A program made the translations under genes and the position numbers. The notes beneath the pieces are model-generated. The model ran no database searches, was not told the origin of the DNA, and saw only the letters and a list, made by a program, of their open reading frames with translations. A stretch of 64,000 nucleotides of DNA from Plutella xylostella (taxonomy: Eukaryota > Arthropoda > Insecta > Lepidoptera > Plutellidae), in the NCBI RefSeq assembly GCF_932276165.1, contig NC_063999.1, forward strand, positions 3,970,501 through 4,034,500. The letters run 5' to 3'. Shown here piece by piece: positions 47,737-58,875 of this stretch (its first letter is position 1; each line of letters starts with the position of its first letter).

Positions 47737-47996
47737 TCCCCGGGGGTCATTCCCGAAATCGATACTATGGTCGTGGTTAGCGCCGCAGTTTTGTTTTTCA
47801 GAGATTCGGAGCGCTGCACTAACCACGGCTCTATCTCGTTGATCTACAGGGTGTTGCAAAAAGGGTATACTAAGCCGAAACCTACATGTGCAGCATCCAG
47901 CATCCATCTAAGCCCGAAACTGAAATCAGAATTTCAAAATTCACGAAACATGTGGCTTAGTATACCCTTTTTGCAACAACCTGTAGAGAGTGACCC
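47737..47996. mobile_element. hAT-like MITE (GGGGGTCA ends) opened by a mariner-type MITE
   Basis: The left CCGGGGGTCATT and right GAGAGTGACCCCCCAG resemble the ends of the element at 29609-29739. Inside lies ACCACGGCTCTATCTCGTTG, as in that family. The right part is split at a TA by the MITE at 47847-47983. Confidence 0.55.
47847..47983. mobile_element. mariner-type MITE nested in hAT-like MITE
   Basis: CAGGGTGTTGCAAAAAGGGT and the right end CCCTTTTTGCAACAACCTG are flanked by TA (47845-47846, 47984-47985). The centre AACTGAAATCAGAATTTCAA matches the longer copies. Confidence 0.8.
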
Positions 47997-49041
47997 CCCA
48001 GGCGCGTCTACCTAACGCTGAAAATTGCGTAGTGACATTGACTTTGTTATATCGACTTTGACTTCACACATTGCACAGTGTCTTCCCACACACCAAGATT
48101 GCTGGTACAAAGACATCGATATGCGCCATAAAACAGTCACTAACACTACACAATGTAGTCACTTTATTTCCAAGGAACTTTGTTATAACGTTAAGACCAT
48201 AAATTGAGTAACTTCAAGTCTTGGGCTCATAAAACTACTGGTCTGAAAACTCTTGTTTCATGTAGAATTGGATACTATATTTCAGGAAAGCTTTAAGAGG
48301 GTTTATGAGTTTTGTACTCGTATAAACATAACAATGACAAAATAAAGAATTGCTAAATAATGCACAACGAATTGTCGATTTATTATAAAAGCAGAAGTCC
48401 ACTCGCCAGTAGTTTCATAAAACGAGGTCAAATGAGAACCTTCTACTGCAGTTCACCAATTTCCACACCTGAACAATCAATATCACTCTACCGGAAAATT
48501 ATATGCAGCTGGAGCATTTCAATAGAAAAACAGAGACAAAGGACTTACTTCAAAGAGTGAAACAAAAAATAACATTCATTCATTCGTTCCGCTCACACGT
48601 GAACGCAAATAAATGTCCATTGCATTTATTGACCTTAATTTGACGTGTTTAAAACTGTATCTTTAAGGGACTTCTGAGACTAGAAGTACGAGAACATTAC
48701 TACCTACCGATATGTAGGTAATGCGATGAAATGTTATTAAAAATTTTGTTAATACTATATTATATTATGTAGGTAGGTACTTTAATTTTGGCATTCCAAT
48801 TTTGGTGAACTATTGATTCCTAAAATATGTCTATATCTTGTATTATGACAAGAGAAGCTTTACATGTATTATTTTATAGACATTGTTATAATATGCTTGC
48901 CATTAATACTATGCCGCAGGGTTTTACAGGGAAACGAGATATTTTGTACACTGATTGGGACAGTATCGGGCGAACCTTTATTAATTTGACGCCGCCATTA
49001 AACTATATAATATGCTCACATAGGTTCGCACACTCTGGAAT
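47997..49041. other. intron sequence; nothing recognised
   Basis: AT-rich, with chance ORFs only. Confidence 0.5.
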
Positions 49042-49043
49042 TA

Positions 49044-49274
49044 CACTCACGGGCAATGAAAAGGTTCCACTGGGAAAAACACCAAATTACTCCTAAACGG
49101 AAAAGGCTAGCATAATGACGCCTTCTGCAACATTCAAGTACATTTAACAGAGCATCAGAATATAACCAACAAAAATCAGTAATATTTTGTTCAAGTTTAA
49201 TACAATTTTTGAAAAAATTGGGGTCGTTTGGTGTCGGCATTTTGTGAGTGGAACTTTGTCATTGCCCGTGAGTG
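49044..49274. mobile_element. Tc1/mariner-like MITE (CACTCACGGGCAATG ends), copy 1
   Basis: CACTCACGGGCAATGAAAAG and CATTGCCCGTGAGTG are the ends, flanked by TA (49042-49043, 49275-49276). The TIRs extend through GTTCCACT/AGTGGAAC. Related copies are at 60380-60570 and, as a fragment, about 45780-45846. Confidence 0.85.
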
Positions 49275-49276
49275 TA

Positions 49277-49784
49277 TTTATGTCTTTTATTATAATTATA
49301 ATTGTAATATCTTAGATCTGCATCGGAATGATCTAATTTTATATAGGTACTTAGCATTTATTATTAACTTAATAAATATTCAAACAGGATTTTTCGCTGG
49401 ATCAAAAAAGTTTTTACTTAAGTATACCGTTTCGTTATTATGATAAACATGAGTGTGGTTTTTCGGTCTCACTCAACTCATTGATTTATTTTCTGTTATC
49501 TAATTTATCAATATTGCCTCATACGTTTTATCGAACATTTAGCTATTCAGCCTATCATATTGTGTTTGTTTTATAAATCCGAGTAATCTAATAAAATCCT
49601 GAGCCGACATTACCCAAAAAGCTGCAATAGGGTATTATTCTATTAATTTTTATCATAAACCTTACCCATGGTTTATCTATGGTTTTACTGTCTCGTCCGT
49701 CCCCATCACATCCTTGCATGCCTTCGACTATGTTATAACTCTATTAGATATCAACACCAGCTACCGTACCATTAGATATTAACT
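49277..49784. other. intron sequence; nothing recognised
   Basis: AT-rich, no gene or repeat named. Confidence 0.5.
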
Positions 49785-50010
49785 GTGCTACCACAAAAAA
49801 CTTTAAACACTGTTTAACTAGTGTTTAAAACGAAATTTGACAGATTTTGTAGGCGTTTGACAGTGCTAAACACCTGTTAAACCACCTGTCTAAGTTTTTG
49901 TGGTAAAGCCCTAACAATCCATAAGCAGCGTCGTCCGCCTTTAAACACCTGTCAGATCCATACAACTTACGTCATACTAGCGAGCGCTGCGCTGCTTAAG
50001 GATTGTTAAC
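49785..50010. mobile_element. two adjacent foldback MITE-like sequences
   Basis: The first (about 49789-49908) has CTACCACAAAAAACTTTAAA against TAAGTTTTTGTGGTA. The second (about 49910-50011) has CTAACAATCCATAAGCAGCG against CGCTGCTTAAGGATTGTTAAC. Both are palindromic with no ORF. The target sites are not certain. Confidence 0.6.
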
Positions 50011-50731
50011 TGTACAGGCAGCGATCACAGGATTCGATACTGAAAATGAAAATGAAAATGAAAATATCTTTATTGTTAGAAAGTATACACACATTGTGTC
50101 CTGGCTCCCAAACTAGGATACCCTGTACTATGGGTAGCCAGGTTTTTTACTCGGAAAGTACCAAACATTTATGTACATACATATGATAGATAAGTAAGCG
50201 CAGACAATAGTTACAATTATATACTGAGGGTATTCATTCTCATTCGGCACAAAAGGTAAACAATCGCTGTGCGTCTTCTTAATCAAAAAACTACAAATAA
50301 ACTACAGCCAAAACAGATGGTTTAATTACAAAATCATAAAAAAGTAATCTTGCAAGTAGGTATTTCATTTCTCACGATGTTTTACTTTATACTTAACTTA
50401 GTTTTTAAATTAGTTCAAAGAAAAAGAAACTAACATACTTAAAGTGTAACTAAATAAGTAACATAATATAAGCTTAAAGTGTAACTAAATAAGTAACGTA
50501 AAAGCGTACATACGGTATAACCATTTCGTACAAAATACTTAGGTACACATAAATTAGGTACAAATAAAAACCAAATTGAATTAGATTAAGAACATTGAAA
50601 ATATTAATAGGGAGAAATTTAAGTTTAAGAAATATTGTGTGTGCTGAGGGTAGGTATAGTGTTTCGACTTAATGTTGTAAATGTGTATATGCGTTATCTA
50701 TAAGTATTAGGGTCGATTATTGGATGATGTC

Positions 50732-50784
50732 TACTTCACGAACTTGACTTACCACAATATTAGGTAAGCCAAGTTCGTGAAGTA
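50732..50784 (-). repeat. hairpin in LINE 3' UTR
   Basis: TACTTCACGAACTTGACTTACC pairs with GGTAAGCCAAGTTCGTGAAGTA (50763-50784) with a single mismatch and a 9-nt loop. It lies in the LINE 3' UTR, where such structures can guide the reverse transcriptase to its own RNA. Confidence 0.75.
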
Positions 50785-50993
50785 TATTTGTTAAACGGTC
50801 CGTATGGTGATTGTAACTGTGTGCGTGATCCTCTTTGTTGAGTACGAATAAGATACAGTATATGTTGCAATAGAAGATAAAAAGTATTTAGTTTTTTATT
50901 TTATTTATTAATATTTAATTTTTTTATTCGTGAGTAGGTTTAATTATTTTAATTTATTTTTTTTTTTTTAGTTTTATTTGTATTATGTGCGGA

Positions 50994-51834
50994 TTATTGT
51001 ATTAGAATTTCAGTGTCCTCGTATGATTTATTAACGAGCCAGGCAAACAAAATTATTTTACATTTGGAAGTGGTGAGATTTAACAAGTGTAGGTTTTTAT
51101 TAGCCTTAGAGTATAAAGTAGGGCTTATGGCAAAGTAGAACCGATTTCCGAACTGCGTTGCCGGTATAGGTTTACACCAGTGATCGTATCTTCTTATTCT
51201 ACCCGTTTTTATTCTCGTATCTAATGATGTTTTGTGGAACCGAAGAATAGTTTTAAATACAAATAGTTGTCTAACAGTAAGGACTTTAGTTTCTTGGTAC
51301 AATTTAGCGGTCGGGTAACGGTAAGGTTTAGAATAGAGTACTTTAAGAGCTGCTCGTTGGGCCCTTTCAAGTTTAATAAGTGTTGTTTTATGAGTCCCTC
51401 CCCAAGTAGCAATGCAATAGCAGATAATTGATTGGCATAGGGCATAGTATATAGCTTTGATAATTACTTGATTTGCTACAGCTCGAATACGTTTGAATAT
51501 GTGTAATAATTTGCGAATTCTAGGCACCAGTACCTCAATTTGGCCAGACCAATTTAATTTGTCATCAATAATGACACCCAAGTATCTGATACTACGTGTA
51601 CGCTCTATGGAATTACAGTGGCATGAATTATGCGCCTGTGAACCAAGTTTGCAGTTGTGTATTTTTAGTGTAAAATTATCCGGATTAGTCGAGTTGTTAA
51701 TGTGAAAACACAGATATTTTGTTTTTGACGTGTTTAAGGTTAGCAAATTATTTTGAAGCCATTGCGAGACTCTAAGTAGGCCTTCTTCTGTTTTATATTG
51801 GACATCTTCCCACGAACTTCCAGTAAATAATATT
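50994..51834 (-). pseudogene. LINE ORF2, C-terminal half of reverse transcriptase (after insertion)
   Basis: Continuing directly from the ADD box on the other side of the insertion, this frame starts FTGSSWEDVQYKTEEGLLRV, then LTLNTSKTKYLCF (RT palm/thumb T-K-T/S-K block), IRYLGVIIDDKLNW (typical Y-L-G-V-x-I-D-x-x-L-x-W motif) and the thumb and C-terminal region (YYALCQSIICYCIATWGGT, ERAQRAALKVL). It ends at 50994. If the inserted LINE and one 9-bp duplication are removed, the frame joins exactly to 53719. It is severed from the upstream half, so no full enzyme can be made from this locus. Confidence 0.85.
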
Positions 51835-53610
51835 TTCTGGAATAAGTATGTACGTGACGCTCACAGAGAGGCTCGACTGTGTTACCAAACATGGTTGTCG
51901 TATGGTAAACCTTGTAGTGGCTATATTTATAATAAAATGTGTGAGACAAGAAAAATATTTAAAAAGAGGCTTAAATATTGTCAGGACAACCAGCAGCAGA
52001 TAAAAATGGATATCTTGGCCAAGCATCACACTGAAAAGAAATTCAGTACATTCTGGAAAGCTACAAATAAATTAAATCCGAGGTCGAGCCCCCCCGTGAG
52101 CGTGGCGGGCGTGCATGAACCGACTGATATTGCTAACGCATTTCGGCTTCATTTCAAGGTCGAATCACCGCTTACTGTGCCGGTGGGCGATGCTGAGGCC
52201 AACACTGACTGGGATGTCTCTAATATCTACACGGCTCGTGATATTGCGACTATTATAAATAAGATGGAAAGGGGTAAATCCCCCGGGCATGATGGCCTCA
52301 GTATCGAGCACCTAAAGTATGCGGGGGTTCACCTACCACGAGTACTGGCTTTGTTTTTTAATTTGTGTATTAGTCACTGTTATTTGCCGGATGGCCTTAT
52401 GTATACGGTGGTAGTTCCGATTATTAAAAACAAGACAGGCGATGCCTCCGACATTTCCAACTACAGGCCAATTTCCTTGGCCACCATCATAGCTAAGGTC
52501 CTGGACAGTCTGCTTGATAAACAACTAGCAAAACACCTCGAGCTGCACGACGCCCAGTTCGGCTTCAGGCCTGGGCTGTCAACGGAGAGTGCTATACTGT
52601 GCCTCAAGCAGACTGTACAGTACTATACTAAGAGAAGGACGCCAATTTTTGCCTGTTTTTTGGATCTGTCGAAGGCATTTGACCTTGTAAATTATAATAT
52701 TCTGTGGAATAAATTAGAAAAAGAAACTACTTTACCACCTGAGACACTGTCGATACTTAGGTATTGGTATAGTAGTCAGCGTAATACTGTGAAATGGGTT
52801 AGCTCGCAATCCGATGTGTACCGGCTGGAGTGCGGGGTGAGACAGGGGGGGCTGAGCTCGCCCCGCCTCTTCAACTTTTATATAAATAAGCTAATCGTTG
52901 AGCTCAGCAGCGCCAATATCGGATGTCATGTTGACGGAGTCTGCATCAATAACATCAGTTATGCTGATGATATGGTGCTGCTGAGCCCATCGATTGAAGC
53001 TCTGAATAGACTGATCAGTATCTGCGAGTCATATGCGGCGGCTCAGGGGCTCAAATATAACGTTACAAAGAGCGAGTTCATGGTCTTCAGGGCGGGAGGC
53101 ATGGAATATGACAGTATTCCGTGTGTCTCGCTCTGCGGATCATCCTTGCGCAGAGTTACCCAGTTTAAATATTTGGGCCACTGGGTGACGGATGACCTCA
53201 AAGATAACTGTGACATTGAACGGGAGCGTAGGTCGCTGGCTGTCCGCTGCAACATGTTAGCCCGTAGGTTTGCACGGTGTACGAAGCCAGTTAAAGTAAC
53301 GCTGTTTAAAGCTTACTGTCAATCATTCTACACCTGCAGCCTATGGGTGGACTTTACCCAGCGGACATACAGCGACCTGCGTGTCCAGTATAATAATGCA
53401 CTGAGGGTTCTGTTGGGGCTGCCGTGGCGATGTAGTGCTTCGGGGATGTTTATGGAAGCAAGTATAAATGGTTTTGCCGCCATCATTAGGAACAGATGTG
53501 CATCTCTGATGGCTCGCATCCGCTGCAGTACCAACAGCATCCTCAGTGTCTTTGCTGATCGATGGGACTCTCCATTGACTCAGAGATGGATGCGGTTACA
53601 CACCAATTAA
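51835..53610 (+). CDS. reverse transcriptase ORF of nested 5'-truncated LINE
   Basis: The frame is open from the truncation point at 51835 (FWNKYVRDAHREARLCYQTW) to the stop at 53610, about 590 codons, with no internal stop. In order it shows GKSPGHDGLSIEHLKYA (RT block 0/1), VVPIIKNK..ISNYRPISLA (block 2), FGFRPGLSTESAI, CFLDLSKAFD (block A catalytic Asp, about 52658-52684), GVRQGGLSSPRLFNFYIN, and ISYADDMVLL (block C catalytic Asp pair, about 52954-52983). TKSEFMVF, FKYLGHWVTDDL and the thumb follow. The N-terminal endonuclease is cut off. It belongs to the Jockey/CR1/Rex-like group, but a clade cannot be fixed by eye. It has no promoter or start of its own, so it is probably not expressed as a functional protein. 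Confidence 0.85.
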   Translation, partial: FWNKYVRDAHREARLCYQTWLSYGKPCSGYIYNKMCETRKIFKKRLKYCQDNQQQIKMDILAKHHTEKKFSTFWKATNKLNPRSSPPVSVAGVHEPTDIANAFRLHFKVESPLTVPVGDAEANTDWDVSNIYTARDIATIINKMERGKSPGHDGLSIEHLKYAGVHLPRVLALFFNLCISHCYLPDGLMYTVVVPIIKNKTGDASDISNYRPISLATIIAKVLDSLLDKQLAKHLELHDAQFGFRPGLSTESAILCLKQTVQYYTKRRTPIFACFLDLSKAFDLVNYNILWNKLEKETTLPPETLSILRYWYSSQRNTVKWVSSQSDVYRLECGVRQGGLSSPRLFNFYINKLIVELSSANIGCHVDGVCINNISYADDMVLLSPSIEALNRLISICESYAAAQGLKYNVTKSEFMVFRAGGMEYDSIPCVSLCGSSLRRVTQFKYLGHWVTDDLKDNCDIERERRSLAVRCNMLARRFARCTKPVKVTLFKAYCQSFYTCSLWVDFTQRTYSDLRVQYNNALRVLLGLPWRCSASGMFMEASINGFAAIIRNRCASLMARIRCSTNSILSVFADRWDSPLTQRWMRLHTN

Positions 53611-53709
53611 TATATTCTTGTTGTATATATATGCCTACTAACACTAGATGTAAGAACATTGTATTACTAACTACTATGGACTTCTTGTCTGATAATAAAT
53701 AAATAATAA
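51835..53709 (+). mobile_element. 5'-truncated LINE inserted in the ORF2 of the larger LINE
   Basis: It starts abruptly within coding sequence at 51835 and ends in an (AATA)n/(ATA)n tail (about 53688-53709). It is flanked by the 9-bp duplication AATAATATT (51826-51834 and 53710-53718). Removal restores the reading A-D-D-T-A-I-L-F-T-G of the host LINE. The 3' UTR is only about 80 bp. Confidence 0.85.
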
Positions 53710-53718
53710 TAATAATAT

Positions 53719-55842
53719 TGCCGTGTCATCAGCAAAAGTAAATATTTGAGCCGATGCTGCCTCCAGCAGACATAGATCATTTATGTATACCAGAAACAGC
53801 ATCGGCCCAAGCACACTGCCTTGCGGGACCCCAAAATGTGTAGACATGGTATCACTTTTTGTTGTTCCTAGTTTAACGTATTGCCTTCTATTAGAAAGGT
53901 AGCTGGTGAACCACGAAAGTGCAGTGCCTCTTACTCCAAGAACCTCCAGTTTTTTTAATAGCAGCGGAATAGACACCGTATCAAACGCCTTTTTGAGATC
54001 CAAGAAGACACCGATGCATCTCTCTCCTTTATCCAATGAGGAGGCCACAGTATCTGTTAGTTGGATGACGGCATCTTCAGTGGATCTCTTCTGGCGGAAC
54101 CCAAACTGATTGTTAGCAAGTAAATTGTTTTCTTCAAGAAATTTTGACAGCCGGTGTTTGATTACTTTCTCTAGAAGTTTCGCTATAATAGTTAAAAGAG
54201 AGATCGGTCTGTAGTTGCTTGGGTCACCAGTATCACCATCTTTGTGTATAGGACATACTTGAGCTAATTTTAACACTTCGGGGACAACTCCTGATATGAT
54301 GCTAAGGTTAATGATGTGAGAAAGAGGTTCTGCAATGAGGTGTTTTAGGTTTTTGAATACTATTGGGGGAAGCTCATCCCAACCCGGGGAACCATCAGTT
54401 TTAAGGTTCATAATAAACTTAGCAACTTCAAAAGAATCAGTGGGTGTAAGATAGAGCGAAAAAGGTGTACCTTTTGATCCTGCTTTAATATTAGAGAGAA
54501 GTTGTTCTTCCGTGGATTGAGTAGTTGCAAGTATGTCTTCGGCAAGAATACTTCCTACAGTGGTAAAATATTGGTTAACTTTATTTAGCGCTGATTTGGG
54601 AGTATCACTTGAATCTAGAAGATCTAGGCAAGATGTTTTACCTGAATCTAGGTGGCAAATCGATTTAATTGTTTTCCAAGTATTTTTTGGGTTGTCTAAA
54701 TTTTTCTCTAATAACGATTGATCATACTGGTTTTTTAAGTTTTGTAAGATAAAATTGCACGTATTCCGATATTTGTAGTATGTAGTTCTTAAATTAATAT
54801 CGTTTGGGTTTTTGTTGTGTTTTGCATGTAAAAGATCGCGTTTTTTAATACTTTTAATTAGACTGGGAGTTATCCAGGGCTTTTTGTTGTAAAGTTTGTG
54901 AGCCTTCATGTATGTTATTTTATGTTTGTTGTATAATGTTGTTAGAATAGTTGAAAATTGTTCGCAGGCAGTATTGACGTCATAAACTTCATAAAATAGG
55001 TCCCAGTTAATTGCAGCTAGTTCATCTTCAAGGGCTTCGTAGTTTATTTTGGTGTTTGTTCGGGGAAGTATAGGAGCTCTAGCTATTTGCATATCTATAG
55101 CGACCATTACTGATGAGTGGTCGGTCACGCTGGTTTGGCAAACGACTGCCGTGCTGACATTGTTCGTTTTTAATAAAATATGGTCGATACAATTAGCTGC
55201 ATGGGTTGGAAATGTGTGAGCTGGATGGAACCCATGTAATCCAGTTAGGTCAAGATACTGATCACTGTGTGAGTTCATGTTATTTGGCTTTATATCAATA
55301 TTGACATCACCTATTAAAATATTGGTTTTAAAAGATTTGTATTTATTTAGGGTGACGTCAAGAGAATTCATAAATTTGTCCGTGTTGTGGAAGCTAGGAG
55401 ATCTGTAGATTGAGGTTATAACTAGGTCTTTACCAACTTTAAGTACTAAACAATTTGATTCTTCGAAAGAAGGTTCTTCAACAGTGACTTTTAGATTATT
55501 TCGACAGTAAGCAACTATTCCATCGTTTTGGTTTATGTATTTTTTAGAGTAGAATAAATTGTATCCGAGAAGTGGGAAACGAGGAGGTATTCCTTCAGTG
55601 AGTCGGCATTCCGTTAATATAATAATATCAGGTGTAAAATTCAGTCTGGCTAGAAGTACTTTAAAGCTGTCTAGATTTTTATTTATACTGCGAATATTTT
55701 GGCACACAACTGACAGATTACCAGGTCTTAGGTTAAGTTTAGATTTACATACTGCTGGATCACTTTCGAGGAAGCTCTTGAAAATTGAGGTGGAGTCTAA
55801 ATCTTGTATTATATCATTAATATCGAATAAAATAAAGTTTTA
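53719..55842 (-). pseudogene. LINE ORF2, endonuclease and N-terminal half of reverse transcriptase
   Basis: The frame is open from about 55842 (after a TAA) without an early ATG. The first clear domain starts SVVCQNIRSINKNLDSF (APE-type endonuclease). It keeps catalytic blocks: TECRLTEG (Glu), IYRSPS, ILIGDVNID (Asp/Asn), CIDHILL, and SVTDHSSV (Asp-His). A linker and the RT follow: SPGWDELPPIVFKNLKHLI, CPIHKDGDTGDPSNYRPISL, FGFRQKRSTEDAVIQLTD, GVFLDLKKAFDTV (block A Asp), GVPQGSVLGPMLFLVYINDL (block B), FTFADDTAIL (block C), where the second LINE interrupts it. The endonuclease nicks the target and the RT copies the RNA into it. There is no other visible lesion, but the split destroys the enzyme. 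Confidence 0.85.
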
Positions 55843-56214
55843 AGTGTACACAGGTTGTTCAAGTTTGATTTCATATTATAAATACGGAACCGGACTAGTA
55901 TTGTGTTTGTGGTTGGATTGTTCTTTTGTTTGTGTGTGTTTTAATAGTGTTGTATAGTTTCTGTGGGTTGATTGGTAGGTAAGGAGGGTATTTTCTGTAA
56001 TTATGTCTGTGTGAAAAAGTACTGTTATAATTTGGGCATTATCAGTGATATGTGGTGTTTTGTAACCAATAATGGGTAGGTTTTGTCTAAATGAGACCGA
56101 AATGGTTTGGTATAATGTTATTATTTGAATTGTACTATGCGAAGAGCCACTTGCAAAACTGTAATCAAAGTAAAACTGTAAATTTAGCTTGAGTAATGTT
56201 AGATTTATATGTAG

Positions 56215-57138
56215 TCATATCTTTTTTAATAGTGATTGTTCTAACAGACGAATTTGATTTTCGTTTCTTATTTCAATAGCTGGTGACTCATCATTCTTCT
56301 TAATAAAAATCTTCCCAGAGTTTGACCAGCAGTATTTAAAGTTTTGGTTTCTTTTGAGCATCCTTCCGAGATAATATAGCTTAGCTGCTTTTTTTGTTAA
56401 AAAGTCAGATGCATAGATTGGTTGAGGGTTACCAGAAAAACCTAGGTGCATACTGTTCAATGGTTCTTGCTTGTGATTTAAATTAAAAGTTTTTATTGCA
56501 CCTAGCAGCTTTGCTTTAGCAACGGTGTTGCGCATTTCAACGATTAACGGCTTAGTGAAAGTATCTTTACCAGGCAAGCGGTACATATCTATTATGTCGT
56601 CATCAGTGTAAGGGATTGCTAGCACCTGAAACATGGTCTCCATTATATTTTTAAGAAGTTCGCCTTTCTGATATGGAATATTTCTCATCTCAATATTCTT
56701 GGATCTAATTTTCCGTTGGAGATCTTCGATGCTGTTCTCCAATTCATCCACGTATAGGAAAGTTTCGTTCTTGAACATTTGAATTTTTACTTCAGTTTTT
56801 GCTTCAACTTCATTAACTAGCCCTTTGAGTTGGTCATATTGTGACGCCAGAAAAGTTACAGAATTTTCTAACTGGAGTTGTTGTTCAAGTATTTTGTTCA
56901 TTTTCTCATTGTTTTTTTCCGCTTGAGAATTAAGTTTGGAAAATTGGTCGGCATTCTCTTTTTTCATTTCATTTAGAAGGACTAGAATAGCATTCTCGTT
57001 AGCCATTTTAGCTGGGTTCTTACCCCGGGTAGTAACAAAAGTGGGAGGGGGAGATTGATCTTCTATGTTTGACAAGTTTTGGTCCGAATTACTCGTCAGG
57101 TTTAGTTCTCCGTCTCCTTTCACAAAGGTGTTGTTCAT
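56215..57138 (-). CDS. LINE ORF1 protein (coiled coil plus RRM-like nucleic-acid-binding region)
   Basis: An intact 307-codon ORF starts at an ATG (57138), about 170 bp inside the element. Residues 1-45 are polar and disordered. About 50-150 form a Glu/Lys/Gln-rich heptad region (NEMKKENADQFSKLNSQAEK, ILEQQLQLENSV, SIEDLQRKIRSKN) that should trimerise as a coiled coil. From about residue 150, IEMRNIPYQKGE, DDDIIDMYRLPGKD, PLIVEMRN and KAKLLGAIKTFNL resemble the RRM/C-terminal part of L1-type ORF1p. It has no CCHC knuckles. ORF1p coats the element's RNA and chaperones reverse transcription. It is followed after about 370 bp by the open start of ORF2. It could still be translated if transcribed. 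Confidence 0.8.
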   Translation of the reverse strand: MNNTFVKGDGELNLTSNSDQNLSNIEDQSPPPTFVTTRGKNPAKMANENAILVLLNEMKKENADQFSKLNSQAEKNNEKMNKILEQQLQLENSVTFLASQYDQLKGLVNEVEAKTEVKIQMFKNETFLYVDELENSIEDLQRKIRSKNIEMRNIPYQKGELLKNIMETMFQVLAIPYTDDDIIDMYRLPGKDTFTKPLIVEMRNTVAKAKLLGAIKTFNLNHKQEPLNSMHLGFSGNPQPIYASDFLTKKAAKLYYLGRMLKRNQNFKYCWSNSGKIFIKKNDESPAIEIRNENQIRLLEQSLLKKI

Positions 57139-57311
57139 AATTTTTTATGTTGATTAATGTGTGAATTTTGCGTTTACTATGTATCTCGAGGGTTATTGTA
57201 TGTGTTTCTCACCCACACGTCGAAGCGTTCACAGAGGCAGGTTGCACACTCCACTATGAATTTTAGTAGGCGATTTTAAATGTTTTTGGCAATTTAGCGA
57301 AGCAGCGATAC

Positions 57312-57792
57312 CGAGACACGTCCGATCGGGCTCGCGTTCCTCCGAGCGAAAAGTATACTATATTCGAATCTACACAAACATATGGAAAAAACAAATGTCA
57401 CCAAATGACAATGGGCGTTTTAGGACCTATGTCCAATAAAGATGAGCCATACATCGTTGGATAGCTCTTTTCAAGTGAGCAAAAAAAATTATGACGACAG
57501 ATCCGTATAAGTTGTCCATTTTGAAATATATTCGTCGGAAGGAAGTAATTTTCTATGGCATTGCACTCTCTCTCCTGGTGACAGTTAGGGCGTAATACAC
57601 GTAAACACGTATTATTAAAATGGGAGAAATTATTTTCAACTGGTTTTATTTACTGAGATAGTAAACAAATCTAATATTATAATGAATGATGATCATTTTG
57701 TTATAAAAAATAAAAATGAATGTGAAAAAATTACAAAAACATTAAAATTACTGATATAAAATATAAAATCTTTCAAGTTACGATTATTCTAT
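57312..57792. other. intron sequence left of the dispersed repeat; nothing recognised
   Basis: AT-rich, no gene. Confidence 0.45.
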
Positions 57793-58175
57793 CATCACGA
57801 CCCATTACGTCCCCACTGCTGGGGCACGGGTCTCCTTCCAATGAAGGAAGGGTTTTAGGCCTAGTCCACCACGCTGGCCAAGTGCGGGTTGGTGGACCCC
57901 AACACAAGCAAGCTTGTGCTGAGATAGTTGTCGGGTAAGTGGGCAACCCGACTGTCAGATGTTTTCAAGCCGCCCGAAGGCCTCTGACTAGGCTTAACGA
58001 CTGCTACCGAAGCAGCAACCGGGACCCACGGCTTAACGTGCCGTCCGAAGCACGGAAGCGTCCAGAAAAGCACCACTTGAAATTGGTCACCCATCCAATG
58101 GCTGACCGTGTCAGTTGTTGCTTAACCTCAGCGATCAGTTACGATTACTGAGGCCCGCTCGACTACAGACGCTTC
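57793..58175 (+). repeat. dispersed lepidopteran repeat (GTCCACCACGCTGGCC family), copy 2, longer
   Basis: It matches 20650-20930 over GGCACGGGTCTCCTTCCAAT to CCCGCTCGACTAC. It has about 100 additional bases (GGCTTAACGTGCCGTCCGAA ... CAGTTGTTGCTTAACCTCAG) that the first copy has lost. No ORF of known type. Confidence 0.6.
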
Positions 58176-58872
58176 AATTTTTCTAATTGGGCAGTAAATC
58201 AGGACTAGCGCTTCCGTTATTCATATTCTGTTAAAAGTACATTTCTATTGGTGATGGTCCCAGCTTCCATATATTTGTGACCATCATCATTTACCTTACA
58301 TTTTTACAGTGACAATTGAAGATACTGTTCTTTTTACCCGACTGCCGAAGGAGGAGGGTAATGTTTTTCCATATTTTTGTGTAGTTTCGAAAATAGTATC
58401 GAATCCTGTGATCGCTGTACTGCTAAATTTCGGTGGTGGTAACCCCAGTAAGAATGTCGGTCGGTACATTCCGAGGGAGCGAGCGCGACAGCTACTGATT
58501 GTGGTACATTTTTCCGGCTTATTGCTGGAAATTACCGCCGTTTCCGAGTGACGTTACCACAGAATGGCGGGGATCAGTCACAGAATGCTTCGCTCGGTCA
58601 AGTGTTTTGAGAACGTGTATTAAGGATACAGGGGGAGGGGAGGGTAAGGTCTGAGGGAAAGTATTTAAATGCTTTGGCTAGCGCATTTTGCTTAATGAAG
58701 ATGTTCTGTAAACTTATTTTTTCAAACCTATATATTTTCTAGACTAGACTGACCCCAAGAAAATGGCTAAAATGGTGGCATTTCAAAATTGCACTTTGAA
58801 TCTTTTCTCACAGCACGTAAATTTTTGTAAGGAATGTTGAAGTTCTGTTCGCAAACTATTTTACGATCTGTC
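58176..58872. other. intron sequence; nothing recognised
   Basis: A slightly GC-richer patch at 58320-58620 has no domain or splice pair. Confidence 0.45.
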
Positions 58873-58875
58873 TAA

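Larger units (their letters stand above)
50041..57305 (-). mobile_element. near full-length APE-type LINE (Jockey/CR1 superfamily), split by another LINE
   Basis: Read on the minus strand, it has a 5' UTR, ORF1 (57138-56215), an inter-ORF region, ORF2 with endonuclease and RT (55842 to 50994), about 950 bp of 3' UTR with AATAAAG, and a (TTTTCA)n tail at 50041-50064. A possible short target duplication CGATAC lies at 50035-50040 and 57306-57311. A second LINE (51835-53709, + strand) sits inside ORF2. Without it the element is about 5.4 kb and has no other obvious stop or frameshift in ORF1 or ORF2, so it was recently active. Confidence 0.85.
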
